64,000 nucleotides of DNA from Rhizobiales bacterium 62-17 (GTDB lineage Bacteria; Pseudomonadota; Alphaproteobacteria; Rhizobiales; Beijerinckiaceae), in NCBI GenBank assembly GCA_001898965.1, contig MKVW01000009.1, positions 1,210,964 to 1,274,963 of the forward strand, read 5' to 3'. Under the pieces are notes generated by a model. The model was not told the origin of the DNA and searched no databases. It worked only from the letters and a program-made list of their open reading frames with translations. Shown in pieces: positions 16,067 through 24,769 of the stretch. The position numbers and the translations under genes are program-made. Every line of letters begins with the position of its first letter. The stretch's first letter is position 1.

Positions 16067-16633
16067 ATGACCCAACGTAAGCCTTATATCGTCGGCATCG
16101 GCGGCACGACCCGCACGGGCTCGTCTTCGGAGCAAGCGCTGGCGCTGGCCTTGTCTTATGCCCGCGAGAAGGGCGCCGAAACCAAGATGTATGGCGGTAA
16201 CGACCTGCTTTTGCCGATGTACGATCCCGATCCCGGCACGATGACCGATGCCGGCCGTCGCCTGATCGAGGATTTGCGCAAGGCCGACGGCATCATCCTG
16301 TGCTCGCCTTGCTATCACGGCGGCGTCTCCGGTCTCGTCAAGAACGCCATTGATTACACGGAAGAAATGAACAAGGACGCGCGCGTCTATTTCGACGGCC
16401 GGGCGATCGGTTCCATTGGTGTCGGCTTCGGCTATCAGGGTCCGACGGCGGTGCTGTCGCAACTGCGCCAGATCGGCCACGCGCTGCGCGGTTGGAATGT
16501 GCCGCTTGGCGTCTCGATCAATTCGGCGGTGGTCAAGTTCAAGGACGGCCAGTGCTCCGAACCGGCGATCGCCGGCCAGATCCAGATCATGGCGGGTCAG
16601 GTGGTGCAGCAGGCCGGCAAGATGATGGCGTAA
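16067..16633 (+). CDS. NADPH-dependent FMN reductase family protein
   Basis: 188 residues with a flavodoxin-like fold: opening strand YIVGIGGTTRTGSSSEQALA (FMN phosphate loop GGTTRTGSSS), then ADGIILCSPCYHGGVSGLVK, the flavin-ring loop 'SPxYHGGxSGxxKNAID' typical of the SsuE/ChrR/ArsH-related reductases. The family reduces FMN or quinones with NAD(P)H in the cytoplasm. AGGATAGGAA precedes the ATG. The reading frame remains open after its TAA into the following gene, which is in the same frame. Physiological partner unknown. Confidence 0.85.
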   Translation: MTQRKPYIVGIGGTTRTGSSSEQALALALSYAREKGAETKMYGGNDLLLPMYDPDPGTMTDAGRRLIEDLRKADGIILCSPCYHGGVSGLVKNAIDYTEEMNKDARVYFDGRAIGSIGVGFGYQGPTAVLSQLRQIGHALRGWNVPLGVSINSAVVKFKDGQCSEPAIAGQIQIMAGQVVQQAGKMMA

Positions 16634-16738
16634 AGCAAATCGCAGCAAAACCCTGCCGAAGTCGTCAAGCCGTCAGCAGCGCGCCGCATTTTTGCCCGGA
16701 ACCCCATCGAATTTGCACGGGTCTTTACGATCATCGGG

Positions 16739-17362
16739 GTGTTGATCATGGGTGCGGCGCGGTCCCAGATACAGTCGCAAGCGCAAGCCGAAGCGCAATC
16801 CTTGTCCGCCTTCGAGGCGACCTTGCCGCTCGTCTTCACGGCGGTGGCGATCGCCGTCCTCGGCTGGGGCGCCAATCTCTATGGCAAATTGCATCCGGCG
16901 CCGGCCGTCGAGCCGACGCAGATGTCGAGCACCATGTCTAAGCGCCAGGAAGAGAAGCTGGCCGCCGACATGTCGGCCTTCGCCTTGACCAAGGTGGCGC
17001 CGGAGCGGCTGGTCAGTGAAGCGACCCGCGAGGTCTTCGACGGGCCGGCCCTGCCGCCGCTGAAGCTTGCCAATGCGACGCCGGTGCCCCGCGCCGAGCT
17101 GAAGGCAAGGAAGCTTGATAACAAGCTTGATAAGCACACCAAGGTGGCGAGCGTTCTGCCGCCGCCGCGCCCGACACTGATCCGGCCGCATGTCGCTTCG
17201 GCGGCGCCGATGACGGTGAACGAAGCCGCCGGCATGCCGCAACGCGGCGTCGTCGCGCGCGTCGCCGAATATGTGCCCTCGCCGCGTCAGATGTTCGATG
17301 GCGTCTGGTCGCTGGGTGGCACGGTGAGCGGGCAGGTCGCCAAATATATTCCGCGCATTTAA
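16739..17362 (+). CDS. hypothetical single-pass membrane protein
   Basis: Up to 207 residues from GTG 16739; ATG 16748 is an equally good start, and no strong ribosome site decides. A short Gln/Ala-rich head (SQIQSQAQAEAQSLSAFEA) is followed by one membrane helix, LPLVFTAVAIAVLGWGANLY (about 30-49). A long Lys/Ala/Pro-rich tail with no recognisable domain follows and ends at PKYIPRI. The tail may be periplasmic. I do not recognise a family. It is about 105 bp downstream of the FMN reductase in the same frame and may be co-transcribed. Confidence 0.6.
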   Translation: MLIMGAARSQIQSQAQAEAQSLSAFEATLPLVFTAVAIAVLGWGANLYGKLHPAPAVEPTQMSSTMSKRQEEKLAADMSAFALTKVAPERLVSEATREVFDGPALPPLKLANATPVPRAELKARKLDNKLDKHTKVASVLPPPRPTLIRPHVASAAPMTVNEAAGMPQRGVVARVAEYVPSPRQMFDGVWSLGGTVSGQVAKYIPRI

Positions 17363-17461
17363 CAAATCCCGCGCGTTTATTGCGGTTTTCTGACGTCCGT
17401 CGCGATTCCATTCGCATCAGAATCATGTAGGGATGATCTGATCAAATAAACGGACGGACCA

Positions 17462-19303
17462 TTGGCGACCCACAACGAGCTCGGGGACTATCGCGAGATT
17501 TTGCTGTTTCTGGTGACGGCGGGCGTCGTCGTCCCATTGTTCCGTCGCTTGCGTATCTCGCCGGTCTTGGGCTTCATCTGCGCCGGCCTCTTGCTCGGTC
17601 CCTATGGTCTTGGCCGTCTCGCCTCCCTGCATCCGTGGATCGCGGCGATCAGCCTGTCCGACATCGAAGGGCTGGCCAAGGTTTCCGAACTCGGCGTCAC
17701 CTTCCTCCTGTTCATGATCGGCCTCGAACTGTCGTTCGAGCGCCTCAACCGCATGCGCAAACTGGTGTTCGGCCTGGGCGCCTTGCAGGTGTTCATTTCA
17801 GCCGTGGCAATCGCGCTCGTCGCGATCTGGCTTGGCCAGCCGGCGCCGGCCGCCATCATCATCGGCGGCGCGCTGGCGCTCTCGTCCACCGCCATCATCG
17901 TGCCGGTCATCGCCGAACGAAAGCGGCTGAACACGGCGAGCGGCCGCGCTACGTTCTCGATCCTGCTGTTCCAGGATTTGATGGTCGCGCCGCTCCTGTT
18001 CCTGGTGGCGATGCTCGATCCGCGCACCAACATCGGCTTTGGCATGGGCCTGCTGACGGCGCTGTTGCCGGCCATGGCGGCACTCGCGGTCATCGTCGGC
18101 GTCGGCCGCCTGATCTTGCGTCCACTCTTTCATCTGGTGGCGGCGACGCGCTCGACCGAATTCTTCATGGCCGCCTGTCTGCTCGTCGTTCTGGGCACCG
18201 GCGTTGCCACCGCCATGGGCGGCTTGTCCATGTCGCTGGGCGCTTTCATCGCCGGCTTGCTGCTGGCGGAAACCGAATTCCGCCGCGAAGTGGAAGTGAC
18301 GATCGAGCCGTTCAAGGGCCTGTTGCTCGGCCTGTTCTTCGTCTCGGTCGGCGCCGGCCTCGATCTGTCTTATGTGGTGCGCCAGCCGGCTGAAACGCTC
18401 GGTCTCGCCGTCGCGCTTTTCGCCGGCAAAGCGGTGCTGCTCTATGGCATCGCTCGTCTCGTCGGGCTCGCAAGCCCGGTGGCCAAGGAAACGGCTTTGT
18501 TGATCGGTCCGGGCGGCGAATTCGCCTTCGTCATGTTGACCGCCGCCGTGGCCGAGGGCGCCGTGGCGGCGGTGACGGGCGCGCAGGTGATGGTGGCCGT
18601 CACCTTGTCGATGATCGCCATACCGTTCATCGCCTCGCTGACGTTCAAATTGGCGCCGGCGCGGTCGGAAGTGAAGTTGCCCGATGAATTCTCCGCGCCG
18701 GTCGATGTGGTGGCGGGCCAGGTGATCATCGTCGGCTATGGCCGTGTCGGCACGCTGGTGGGCGATATGCTGGTGCGCCACAAAATTCCCTTCATCGCCA
18801 TCGATGACGATATTCGCCTCGTGAAGCGCGAGCGCGAGCGCAATCCCAACATGCAGATCTATTGGGGCGATGCGACCCGCGCCGAATTGTTGAAGAAATG
18901 CGGCGTCGGCAGCGCCCGCGGCATCGTCGTGACGATGGATTCACCCAAGGCCGTCGAACTGGTCGTCGAAGCGGCGCATCGCGAACATCCGGAATTGACC
19001 ATCGTGGCGCGTGCCCGCGATGCCAACCACGCCACCCATCTTTATGAAATCGGCGCGACCGACGCAGTGCCGGAGACCATTGAAGCGAGCCTGCAACTGG
19101 CGGAAGCCGTGCTCGTCGATATGGGCGTGCCGATGGGCTATGTCATCGCCTCGATCCACGACAAGCGCGACGAATATCGCTCCCTGCTGCAACCCAAAAC
19201 CGAAGGCGCGCGCCAGCGCCGCGCCATTCGCATGTCGACGCGCGTCAAGGCGATGGGGCGGCCGAAGGCTGACAAGAGCGAGAAGACGGAAAAGAGCGAA
19301 TAG
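17462..19303 (+). CDS. Kef-type monovalent cation:proton antiporter (CPA2) with TrkA-N domain
   Basis: 613 residues. About 12 membrane segments of the Na+/H+ exchanger fold include LGFICAGLLLGPYGLG, LSSTAIIVPVIAE and LLFQDLMVAPLLFLVAM. A C-terminal Rossmann domain follows (QVIIVGYGRVGTLVGDML), an RCK/TrkA-N nucleotide sensor as in KefB/KefC/YbaL. It exports K+ or Na+ in exchange for protons. The start appears to be TTG at 17462, just after GGACGGACCA; no better downstream Met precedes the first helix. The highly charged tail ADKSEKTEKSE ends the protein. A palindromic repeat lies immediately downstream. Confidence 0.9.
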   Translation: MATHNELGDYREILLFLVTAGVVVPLFRRLRISPVLGFICAGLLLGPYGLGRLASLHPWIAAISLSDIEGLAKVSELGVTFLLFMIGLELSFERLNRMRKLVFGLGALQVFISAVAIALVAIWLGQPAPAAIIIGGALALSSTAIIVPVIAERKRLNTASGRATFSILLFQDLMVAPLLFLVAMLDPRTNIGFGMGLLTALLPAMAALAVIVGVGRLILRPLFHLVAATRSTEFFMAACLLVVLGTGVATAMGGLSMSLGAFIAGLLLAETEFRREVEVTIEPFKGLLLGLFFVSVGAGLDLSYVVRQPAETLGLAVALFAGKAVLLYGIARLVGLASPVAKETALLIGPGGEFAFVMLTAAVAEGAVAAVTGAQVMVAVTLSMIAIPFIASLTFKLAPARSEVKLPDEFSAPVDVVAGQVIIVGYGRVGTLVGDMLVRHKIPFIAIDDDIRLVKRERERNPNMQIYWGDATRAELLKKCGVGSARGIVVTMDSPKAVELVVEAAHREHPELTIVARARDANHATHLYEIGATDAVPETIEASLQLAEAVLVDMGVPMGYVIASIHDKRDEYRSLLQPKTEGARQRRAIRMSTRVKAMGRPKADKSEKTEKSE

Positions 19304-19315
19304 AAAACGCCACAC

Positions 19316-19454
19316 CGTCATTGCGAGGAGCGTAGCGACGAAGCAATCCAGGGCGCGCGACAGGGCTTTAAGATAAGCCTGTGAAACAGGCTTATTTGCG
19401 TCTATGGCGCTACACCTTGACTCCTGGATTGCTTCGCTTCGCTCGCAATGACGG
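19316..19454. repeat. palindromic intergenic repeat pair, second family
   Basis: Inverted repeat whose left arm (19316-19351) contains CGTCATTGCGAGGAGCGTAG and GACGAAGCAATCCAG. Its right arm (19423-19454) is the imperfect reverse complement, with CCTGGATTGCTTCGCTTCG and CTCGCAATGACG. This type of element is very common in Bradyrhizobium and Rhodopseudomonas-like genomes as I recall. It fills the gap between the convergent Kef-type gene and the ThDP-enzyme gene. Confidence 0.8.
19373..19395. terminator. hairpin inside the repeat, probable bidirectional terminator
   Basis: Perfect 9-bp stem ATAAGCCTG / CAGGCTTAT with loop TGAAA, followed by TTT on the plus strand. It is the central element between two convergent genes (stops at 19303 and 19459). 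The T-tracts are short, so termination efficiency is uncertain. Confidence 0.45.
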
Positions 19455-19458
19455 TATT

Positions 19459-21141
19459 CTAACGGCCTTTCAACGCCGCTTCGCGAATCTTCGTCAAGGT
19501 CGTTGCGGGCGTGATCGCGTCGCGGTCGATCTTCACATGCACGATCGCCGGCTTATGCGCAGCAACCGCACGTTCGAAGGCCGGCGCGAATTCATCCGTC
19601 TTCACCACGCTCTCGCCATGGCCGCCATAGGCGCGCGCGAGCGCTGCGAAGTCGGGTGAATTGAGCAGGGTCGCCGAGACGCGGCCAGGATATTCCCGCT
19701 CCTGGTGCATGCGGATCGTGCCATACATGCCGTTGTCGATGACCACGACGACAATAGGCAGGTCATATTGCACGGCGGTGGCGAATTCCTGGCCGTTCAT
19801 CAGGAAGCAGCCGTCGCCGGCGAAGCTGACGACCATCCGCTCGGGATGCAGCCGTTTGGCGCCGACCGCCGCCGGCAGGCCATAGCCCATCGAACCCGAC
19901 ACGGGCGCCAACAGGCCGTCGAACTGGCGGATGCGCAGATAGCGGCCGAGCCAGGTGGTGTAATTGCCGGCGCCGTTGGTAACGATGGCATCGGCGGGCA
20001 GGCGCTGGCGCAGCCACAGCATGATCGTGTTGAGCTGCACATCGCCCGGCACCGGCGCATCGAGCCCCGAGAAGGCGAGATAATCGGCGCGCGCCGCTTT
20101 TGTTTCCGCACTCCAGGGAATCGTCTTCGGCGATGCGAGCGTGCTCAACGTATCGCAGAAGCCCTGTGGCGTCGCATTGATGGCAAGTGTCGCCTGATAG
20201 ACGCGCCCGAGTTCGGCTGGGTCGGCATGGACATGCACGAGCCGCTGGCGCGGCACCGGCACGTCGAGCAATGTGTAAGCTTGCGACGGCACCTCCGCGA
20301 GCCGTCCGCCGATCAATAGAACAAGATCGGCAGTCTGCACCCGCTTCACCAAGGCTGGATTGGCACCGAGGCTCAATTCGCCGGCATAGTTGGCGTGTTC
20401 GGCGTCAAACAGCATGGTGCGGCGGAACGAGGCCGCGACCGGCAGATCGAAGGCCTCGGCGAAAGCGCGGAATTGCGCGCAAGCCTCTTTCGTCCATCCG
20501 CTGCCACCAAGAATGGCGATTGGACGTTTGGCCTGTGCGAGCAATTCGCCGAGCCGCGCCAGTTCCGTCGCACCCGGCGCGGCCTGCGCCGCTTCAACGC
20601 GCAACGCGTCAGTGACACTGGCCGTCTCCACCAGCATGTCTTCCGGCAGCGAGATCACCACCGGGCCGGGGCGGCCCTGCATGGCGACGTGGAAGGCACG
20701 TGCCACCACTTCGGGAATACGCTGCGGGTCGTCGATCTCCGTCACCCATTTCGCGGTAGAAGCGAAATAGCGCTCATAGTCCATTTCCTGGAACGCGCCG
20801 CGCCCCCGCATGCCGCGCTCCACTTGGCCGATGAACATGATCAGCGGCACGGAATCGTGTTCGGCGATATGGATCGCATGGGCGCCGTTGGTGGCGCCGG
20901 GACCGCGCGTCACGAAGACGATGCCGGGCCGACCGGTCAGCCGCGCCGTCGCGTCCGCCATCATGCCGGCACCGGCTTCCTGGCGGCAGACGGTGATGTT
21001 GATCTTGGCATCGTGGAAGGCATCGAGCACGGCGAGATAGGATTCGCCCGGCACGCAGAAGACATGCTCGACACCTTGGATGGTCAGTTGATCGACGAGG
21101 ATCTGCGCGCCCGTGCGGGCATTGGTCGGCGCGGCGGTCAT
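19459..21141 (-). CDS. thiamine-diphosphate-dependent enzyme, acetolactate-synthase-like
   Basis: 560 residues with three ThDP-enzyme domains. PYR domain: EHVFCVPGESYLAVLDAF and the cofactor-activating Glu in CRQEAGAGMMADA. Central domain: PIAILGGSGWT. PP domain: SFAGDGCFLMNGQEFATAVQ, the GDG...N Mg-ThDP motif. It resembles the large-subunit acetolactate synthase paralogues common in Rhizobiales, but no regulatory subunit is adjacent. It starts 3 bp after the CoA-transferase stop, so it is the third gene of an operon with an acyl-CoA dehydrogenase and a CoA-transferase. It therefore probably decarboxylates or ligates a 2-oxo acid in a catabolic route rather than making branched-chain amino acids. 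Confidence 0.85.
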   Translation of the reverse strand: MTAAPTNARTGAQILVDQLTIQGVEHVFCVPGESYLAVLDAFHDAKINITVCRQEAGAGMMADATARLTGRPGIVFVTRGPGATNGAHAIHIAEHDSVPLIMFIGQVERGMRGRGAFQEMDYERYFASTAKWVTEIDDPQRIPEVVARAFHVAMQGRPGPVVISLPEDMLVETASVTDALRVEAAQAAPGATELARLGELLAQAKRPIAILGGSGWTKEACAQFRAFAEAFDLPVAASFRRTMLFDAEHANYAGELSLGANPALVKRVQTADLVLLIGGRLAEVPSQAYTLLDVPVPRQRLVHVHADPAELGRVYQATLAINATPQGFCDTLSTLASPKTIPWSAETKAARADYLAFSGLDAPVPGDVQLNTIMLWLRQRLPADAIVTNGAGNYTTWLGRYLRIRQFDGLLAPVSGSMGYGLPAAVGAKRLHPERMVVSFAGDGCFLMNGQEFATAVQYDLPIVVVVIDNGMYGTIRMHQEREYPGRVSATLLNSPDFAALARAYGGHGESVVKTDEFAPAFERAVAAHKPAIVHVKIDRDAITPATTLTKIREAALKGR

Positions 21142-21144
21142 CGG

Positions 21145-22320
21145 CTAACCTCCCCAGGCCTTGTCGCTCAGCACGTCTTGCGTATGTTCGCCCAGCGCCG
21201 GCACGGGCCGTTCGGCGGCGGCCGGCTGGCCGTCGATGACGATGGCCGAGCGCACGCCCGGCGTCGTGCCGCCCTTGGCGCGCGGATTGGGCTGATCGAT
21301 GCGCATGCCGCGCGCGATCACCTGCGGATCGTCGAACACGTCGACGACCGTGTTGATCGGCCCGGCCGGCACATGCGCGACTTCCAGCTTCGCCAGCAAG
21401 TCGCTGCGCTGAAATTTGCGCGTCAGATCGTTGAGAAGAGCCGTCAGTTCGGCGCGCCGTGTGACGCGACCCTTGTTGACGAGAAAGCGCGGATCGGTGG
21501 CAAGCTCCGGCGCGCCGAGGATGTCGCACAATTTGCGATACTGGCCGTCATTGCCTGTCGCGATAATGACGTTGCCGTCGGCGACCGGATAGACGTCGTA
21601 AGGCACGAGATTGGGATGGCCGTTGCCCATGCGTCCGCCGACCTTGCCGGAGGCGAAATAATTCAGCGCCTGATAGCCGAGCACGGCCACTTGTGAATCG
21701 AGCAGAGCGCAATCGATATAAGCGCCTTCGCCGGTTTCATGGCGCCGGATCAGCGCCGCCTGCACCGCATTGGCGGCATAGAGACCGGTGAAGACGTCAG
21801 CGATGGCGACGGCGGACTTCAGCGGCGGGCCATCGGGCTCGCCCGTCATATGCATCACGCCACCCATGCCCTGGATCAGAAAGTCATAGCCGGCGCGCGG
21901 CGCATAGGGGCCGGTCTGGCCGAAGCCGGTGATCGAACAATAGATGAGGCGCGGATTGATCGCCTTCAGGCTCTCGTAATCGAGACCATATTTCTTCAGG
22001 CCGCCGAATTTGAAATTCTCGATGACGACATCGGCATGTTGCGCCAGCCGGCGCACCAGGGCTTGTCCCTCCGGCGTTTCGAAATCTGCTTCGATGCTGC
22101 GTTTGCCACGGTTGCAGCCGTAGAAATAGGCGGCGGCCAGCGGATCGCCGTTCACGTCCTCGATGAAGGGCGGGCCCCATTGGCGCGTGTCGTCGCCGGC
22201 ACCGCTGCGCTCCACTTTCACCACGTCGGCGCCGAGATCGGCAAGCAATTGGCCACACCAGGGGCCGGCGAGAATGCGCGCAAGTTCAAGCACACGGACG
22301 GAGGCAAGCGGAGCGGTCAT
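21145..22320 (-). CDS. class III CoA-transferase (CaiB/BaiF family)
   Basis: 391 residues. Opens with VRVLELARILAGPWCGQLLADLGADVVKVE, the canonical family entry (split here only by the limits of quotation). Further motifs are CNRGKRSIEADF, ADVVIENFKFGGLKKYGLDY with the catalytic-Asp region, SITGFGQTGPYAPRAGYDF and QGMGGVMHMTGEPD. The family moves CoA between carboxylic acids without a ping-pong enzyme-bound CoA, acting on formyl/oxalyl-CoA, carnitine, aromatic or dicarboxylic acids. Here it should activate the acid that the neighbouring acyl-CoA dehydrogenase oxidises. ATG start. Confidence 0.9.
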   Translation of the reverse strand: MTAPLASVRVLELARILAGPWCGQLLADLGADVVKVERSGAGDDTRQWGPPFIEDVNGDPLAAAYFYGCNRGKRSIEADFETPEGQALVRRLAQHADVVIENFKFGGLKKYGLDYESLKAINPRLIYCSITGFGQTGPYAPRAGYDFLIQGMGGVMHMTGEPDGPPLKSAVAIADVFTGLYAANAVQAALIRRHETGEGAYIDCALLDSQVAVLGYQALNYFASGKVGGRMGNGHPNLVPYDVYPVADGNVIIATGNDGQYRKLCDILGAPELATDPRFLVNKGRVTRRAELTALLNDLTRKFQRSDLLAKLEVAHVPAGPINTVVDVFDDPQVIARGMRIDQPNPRAKGGTTPGVRSAIVIDGQPAAAERPVPALGEHTQDVLSDKAWGG

Positions 22321-22389
22321 GGGTCTCCAGAAGGGTCAGCAGGTGAGGTTTTGTCTATATCACCGGTCAATCGACCGATCTAACGCCGA

Positions 22390-23556
22390 CTAATAGGACT
22401 TGGGCAACCCCAATACTTTTTCGGCGATGAAACTCAGTGCCAACTGCGGGCTGACGGGCGCGATGCGGGGGATCATCACTTCGCGCAGATAGCGTTCGAC
22501 ATGAAATTCCTTGGCGTAACCGAAGCCGCCATGGGTCATCACCGCCTGTTCGCAGGCCTGGAATCCCGCTTCGCCGGCGAAATATTTCGCGGCGTTCGCC
22601 GCCGCGCCGCAGGGCAGGCGCTGATCATACTGCCAGGCGGCCGACATCACCATCAGCCATGCCGCTTCCAGCTCGATCCAGTTTTTCGCCAGGGGATGCT
22701 GGATGGCTTGGTTCTGGCCGATGGGCCGATTGAAGACGACACGGCTCTTGGCATAGTCGGCGGCGCGCGCGAGAGCGAGCTTGCCCAGGCCCACGGCCTC
22801 GGCCGCGATCAAGATCCGTTCGGGATTCATCCCCTCGAGAATATATTTGAAGCCACGCCCTTCCTCGCCGATACGATCCTCCATCGGAATCTCGAAATCC
22901 TCGAAGAACAATTCGTTCGAGTCGACGCTCTTGCGACCCATCTTCTCGATTTCATGCACCTTGATCTGCTGGCGATTGAAGTCGGTATAAAACAGACTCA
23001 GGCCCTCGGTTGGTCGTTTGACGTCCTCCAGGGGCGTGGTGCGCGCCAGAAGCAGAATTTTATGCGCCACCTGCGCGGTCGATATCCAGACTTTTTGGCC
23101 GTTGACGACATAGCGATCGTTCTTGGCGATCGCACGTGTCTTGAGTTGCGTCGTGTTGAGGCCGGTGTTGGGTTCCGTCACGGCGAAACAGGCTTTCTCG
23201 CGGCCGGCGATCATCGGTGGCAGCATGCGTTGGCGCTGTTCCTCCGTGCCGAATTCGACGACGGGGTTGAGGCCGAAGACATTGATATGCACGGCGGATG
23301 CCCCCGACATGCCGGCGCCTGATTCCGCGATGGCGCGCATCATGACGGCCGCTTCCGCGATGCCAAGCCCCGATCCGCCATAGGCCTCCGGCACGCAGAT
23401 GCCGAGCCATCCACCCGCCGCCAGGGCTTGATAGAAGTCGTGCGGAAAGCCGCCGTCGCGATCCTGCTTCAGCCAATAGGCATCGTCGAAATCGGCGCAG
23501 ATGCGCGTGATCGCATCCCGGATGTGTTCTTGCTGTTCGGTGAGCGCGAAATCCAT
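22390..23556 (-). CDS. acyl-CoA dehydrogenase
   Basis: 388 residues, standard ACAD length. Motifs: GGSGLGIAEAAVMMRAIAES, CFAVTEPNTGLNTTQLKTRA (flavin-binding 'TEPxxG'), VWISTAQVAHKILLLART, then GRGFKYILEGMNPERILIAA and a C-terminal QAVMTHGGFGYAKEFHVER. The last segment corresponds to the region around the family's catalytic base and the adenine-binding loop. It performs alpha-beta dehydrogenation of a short or branched acyl-CoA with electrons going to ETF. It is first in an operon with the CoA-transferase (69-bp gap) and ThDP enzyme, and divergent from the IclR regulator, which probably controls it. Confidence 0.9.
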   Translation of the reverse strand: MDFALTEQQEHIRDAITRICADFDDAYWLKQDRDGGFPHDFYQALAAGGWLGICVPEAYGGSGLGIAEAAVMMRAIAESGAGMSGASAVHINVFGLNPVVEFGTEEQRQRMLPPMIAGREKACFAVTEPNTGLNTTQLKTRAIAKNDRYVVNGQKVWISTAQVAHKILLLARTTPLEDVKRPTEGLSLFYTDFNRQQIKVHEIEKMGRKSVDSNELFFEDFEIPMEDRIGEEGRGFKYILEGMNPERILIAAEAVGLGKLALARAADYAKSRVVFNRPIGQNQAIQHPLAKNWIELEAAWLMVMSAAWQYDQRLPCGAAANAAKYFAGEAGFQACEQAVMTHGGFGYAKEFHVERYLREVMIPRIAPVSPQLALSFIAEKVLGLPKSY

Positions 23557-23713
23557 GAGTGTCTTCTTGCGGTGCAGAGTGATCCAAATCTTTGCCGGCC
23601 TATCAGGTATTCCATGTGGGAGGTTTAGTGAGCATCTTCACCGAATGCACGGGATAGTCTAGGTTTCATGCGGAAGATCTTGAACCGGATCATTGGGCGA
23701 AAGAAGACAGCAC

Positions 23714-24496
23714 GTGACTGTTGACGACGATTTCGATGCCGGACACATCAAGTCCGTTTCCATGACCATTCGCCTGCTGCGTGAACTCGCCGCTTCGCGC
23801 GAGCCGGTGGGAGTGAGCGAATTGGCGCGGCGCGTCGGCGAATCGAAAGCGCGCATTCACCGCCATCTGGTCACGCTTCGAGACGAGGGGTTGCTGGCGC
23901 AAGAGGCCGTCGGCGATCGCTATCGGCTGGGCTGGGTGCTGTTCGAATTGGGGCAGGCCGCCGCCGCGCAATTTGACGTCGCGGAGGTCGCGGCGCCGGC
24001 GTTGCGCGCCTTGCGCTCGACGACTGGCTTGACAGTCGTGCTTAGCCAACGGGCTGGCGACGAGATCATCATCACGCATACGTTCGACAGTGAGAATATG
24101 ATTGCGGTCACGGTGCGCAGCGGCCTGCGCGTGCCGGCGCATGGGTCGGCCGCGGGTCGCGTCATACTCGCCTTCATGCCGGATGAAGATCGCAAGCGAA
24201 TCCTTGCCAAGCCATTGGTGAAACTGTCGCCGCATATGATGACGAGCAAAACAGAGATCGCCGGACGGGTCGCTGAAATTCGCGAGCGGCATTATGATTA
24301 TGCGGTCAACGAATCTCAGTTCGGCGTCTGCTCCATAGCAGCGGGAATTTTTGACGGTGCCGGCAATATAGCCGCCGCGATCTCCGTGGTCGGCACTGAG
24401 TTGCAGATGCCCATGCCGCCGCGTGGCAAATTGCTGGAAGAACTGCTGGCCTGCGCGCGCGAGATTTCGCAGGCCTTGACGTCGCACCGGGCGTAG
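23714..24496 (+). CDS. IclR family transcriptional regulator
   Basis: 260 residues from the GTG at 23714 (AAAGAAG upstream); a TTG at 23693 would add seven residues. N-terminal winged helix-turn-helix SVSMTIRLLRELAASREPVG, VSELARRVGESKARIHRHLV; C-terminal IclR effector domain with VPAHGSAAGRVILAFMP and QFGVCSIAAGIFDGAGNIAA. Such proteins sense a pathway intermediate and repress or activate adjacent catabolic genes. It lies between the minus-strand acyl-CoA dehydrogenase operon and the plus-strand ThDP-enzyme/receptor pair and could control both. Confidence 0.9.
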   Translation: MTVDDDFDAGHIKSVSMTIRLLRELAASREPVGVSELARRVGESKARIHRHLVTLRDEGLLAQEAVGDRYRLGWVLFELGQAAAAQFDVAEVAAPALRALRSTTGLTVVLSQRAGDEIIITHTFDSENMIAVTVRSGLRVPAHGSAAGRVILAFMPDEDRKRILAKPLVKLSPHMMTSKTEIAGRVAEIRERHYDYAVNESQFGVCSIAAGIFDGAGNIAAAISVVGTELQMPMPPRGKLLEELLACAREISQALTSHRA

Positions 24497-24660
24497 ACGG
24501 TCTCGTCGCGCCATCAGGCGCTTACAAACCACATTCAAAACATCACGCTTTGCCCTCACGACGAACTCGAACGGTGTGAGGGCGCAGCCCAATTGCACGC
24601 CGTGACGCGCCGCGCGTTGCGCTTCTTCGGCATGCTCCGATCGATCCTCCGTGCCAAGGA

Positions 24661-24685
24661 ATGCGAGGCCAAAACAGCCTCGCAT
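24661..24685. repeat. perfect 9-bp inverted repeat
   Basis: ATGCGAGGC and GCCTCGCAT separated by the 7-base loop CAAAACA, located between the IclR gene and the ThDP-enzyme promoter. No T-tract follows on either strand, so a terminator role is uncertain; it could be an operator or a transcript structure. Confidence 0.5.
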
Positions 24686-24718
24686 GCCCGTGTCTTGATT
24701 GTCGCTACGTCGTGGATA

Positions 24719-24764
24719 TTGTCAACTATAAATATACGCCGTATAACAATACGAAACAAGGAGG
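24719..24764 (+). promoter_or_regulatory. predicted sigma-70 promoter with overlapping dyads and ribosome site
   Basis: TTGTCA (24719-24724) and TATAAC (24742-24747) are 17 bp apart, a near-consensus housekeeping promoter. Two dyads overlap it: ATACG-C-CGTAT (24734-24744) and GTAT-AACA-ATAC (24741-24752). A repressor bound there would block the -10 box. The ribosome site AAGGAGG (24758-24764) is five bases from the GTG at 24770, implying a very short leader. Confidence 0.6.
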
Positions 24765-24769
24765 CGCCT

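Noticed and set aside
19459..22320. Oxalate pathway (oxalyl-CoA decarboxylase plus formyl-CoA transferase)
   Set aside because: The ThDP enzyme has acetolactate-synthase-like motifs (for example VPGESYLAVLDAF) and not those I expect for oxalyl-CoA decarboxylase; an acyl-CoA dehydrogenase is also out of place in that pathway.
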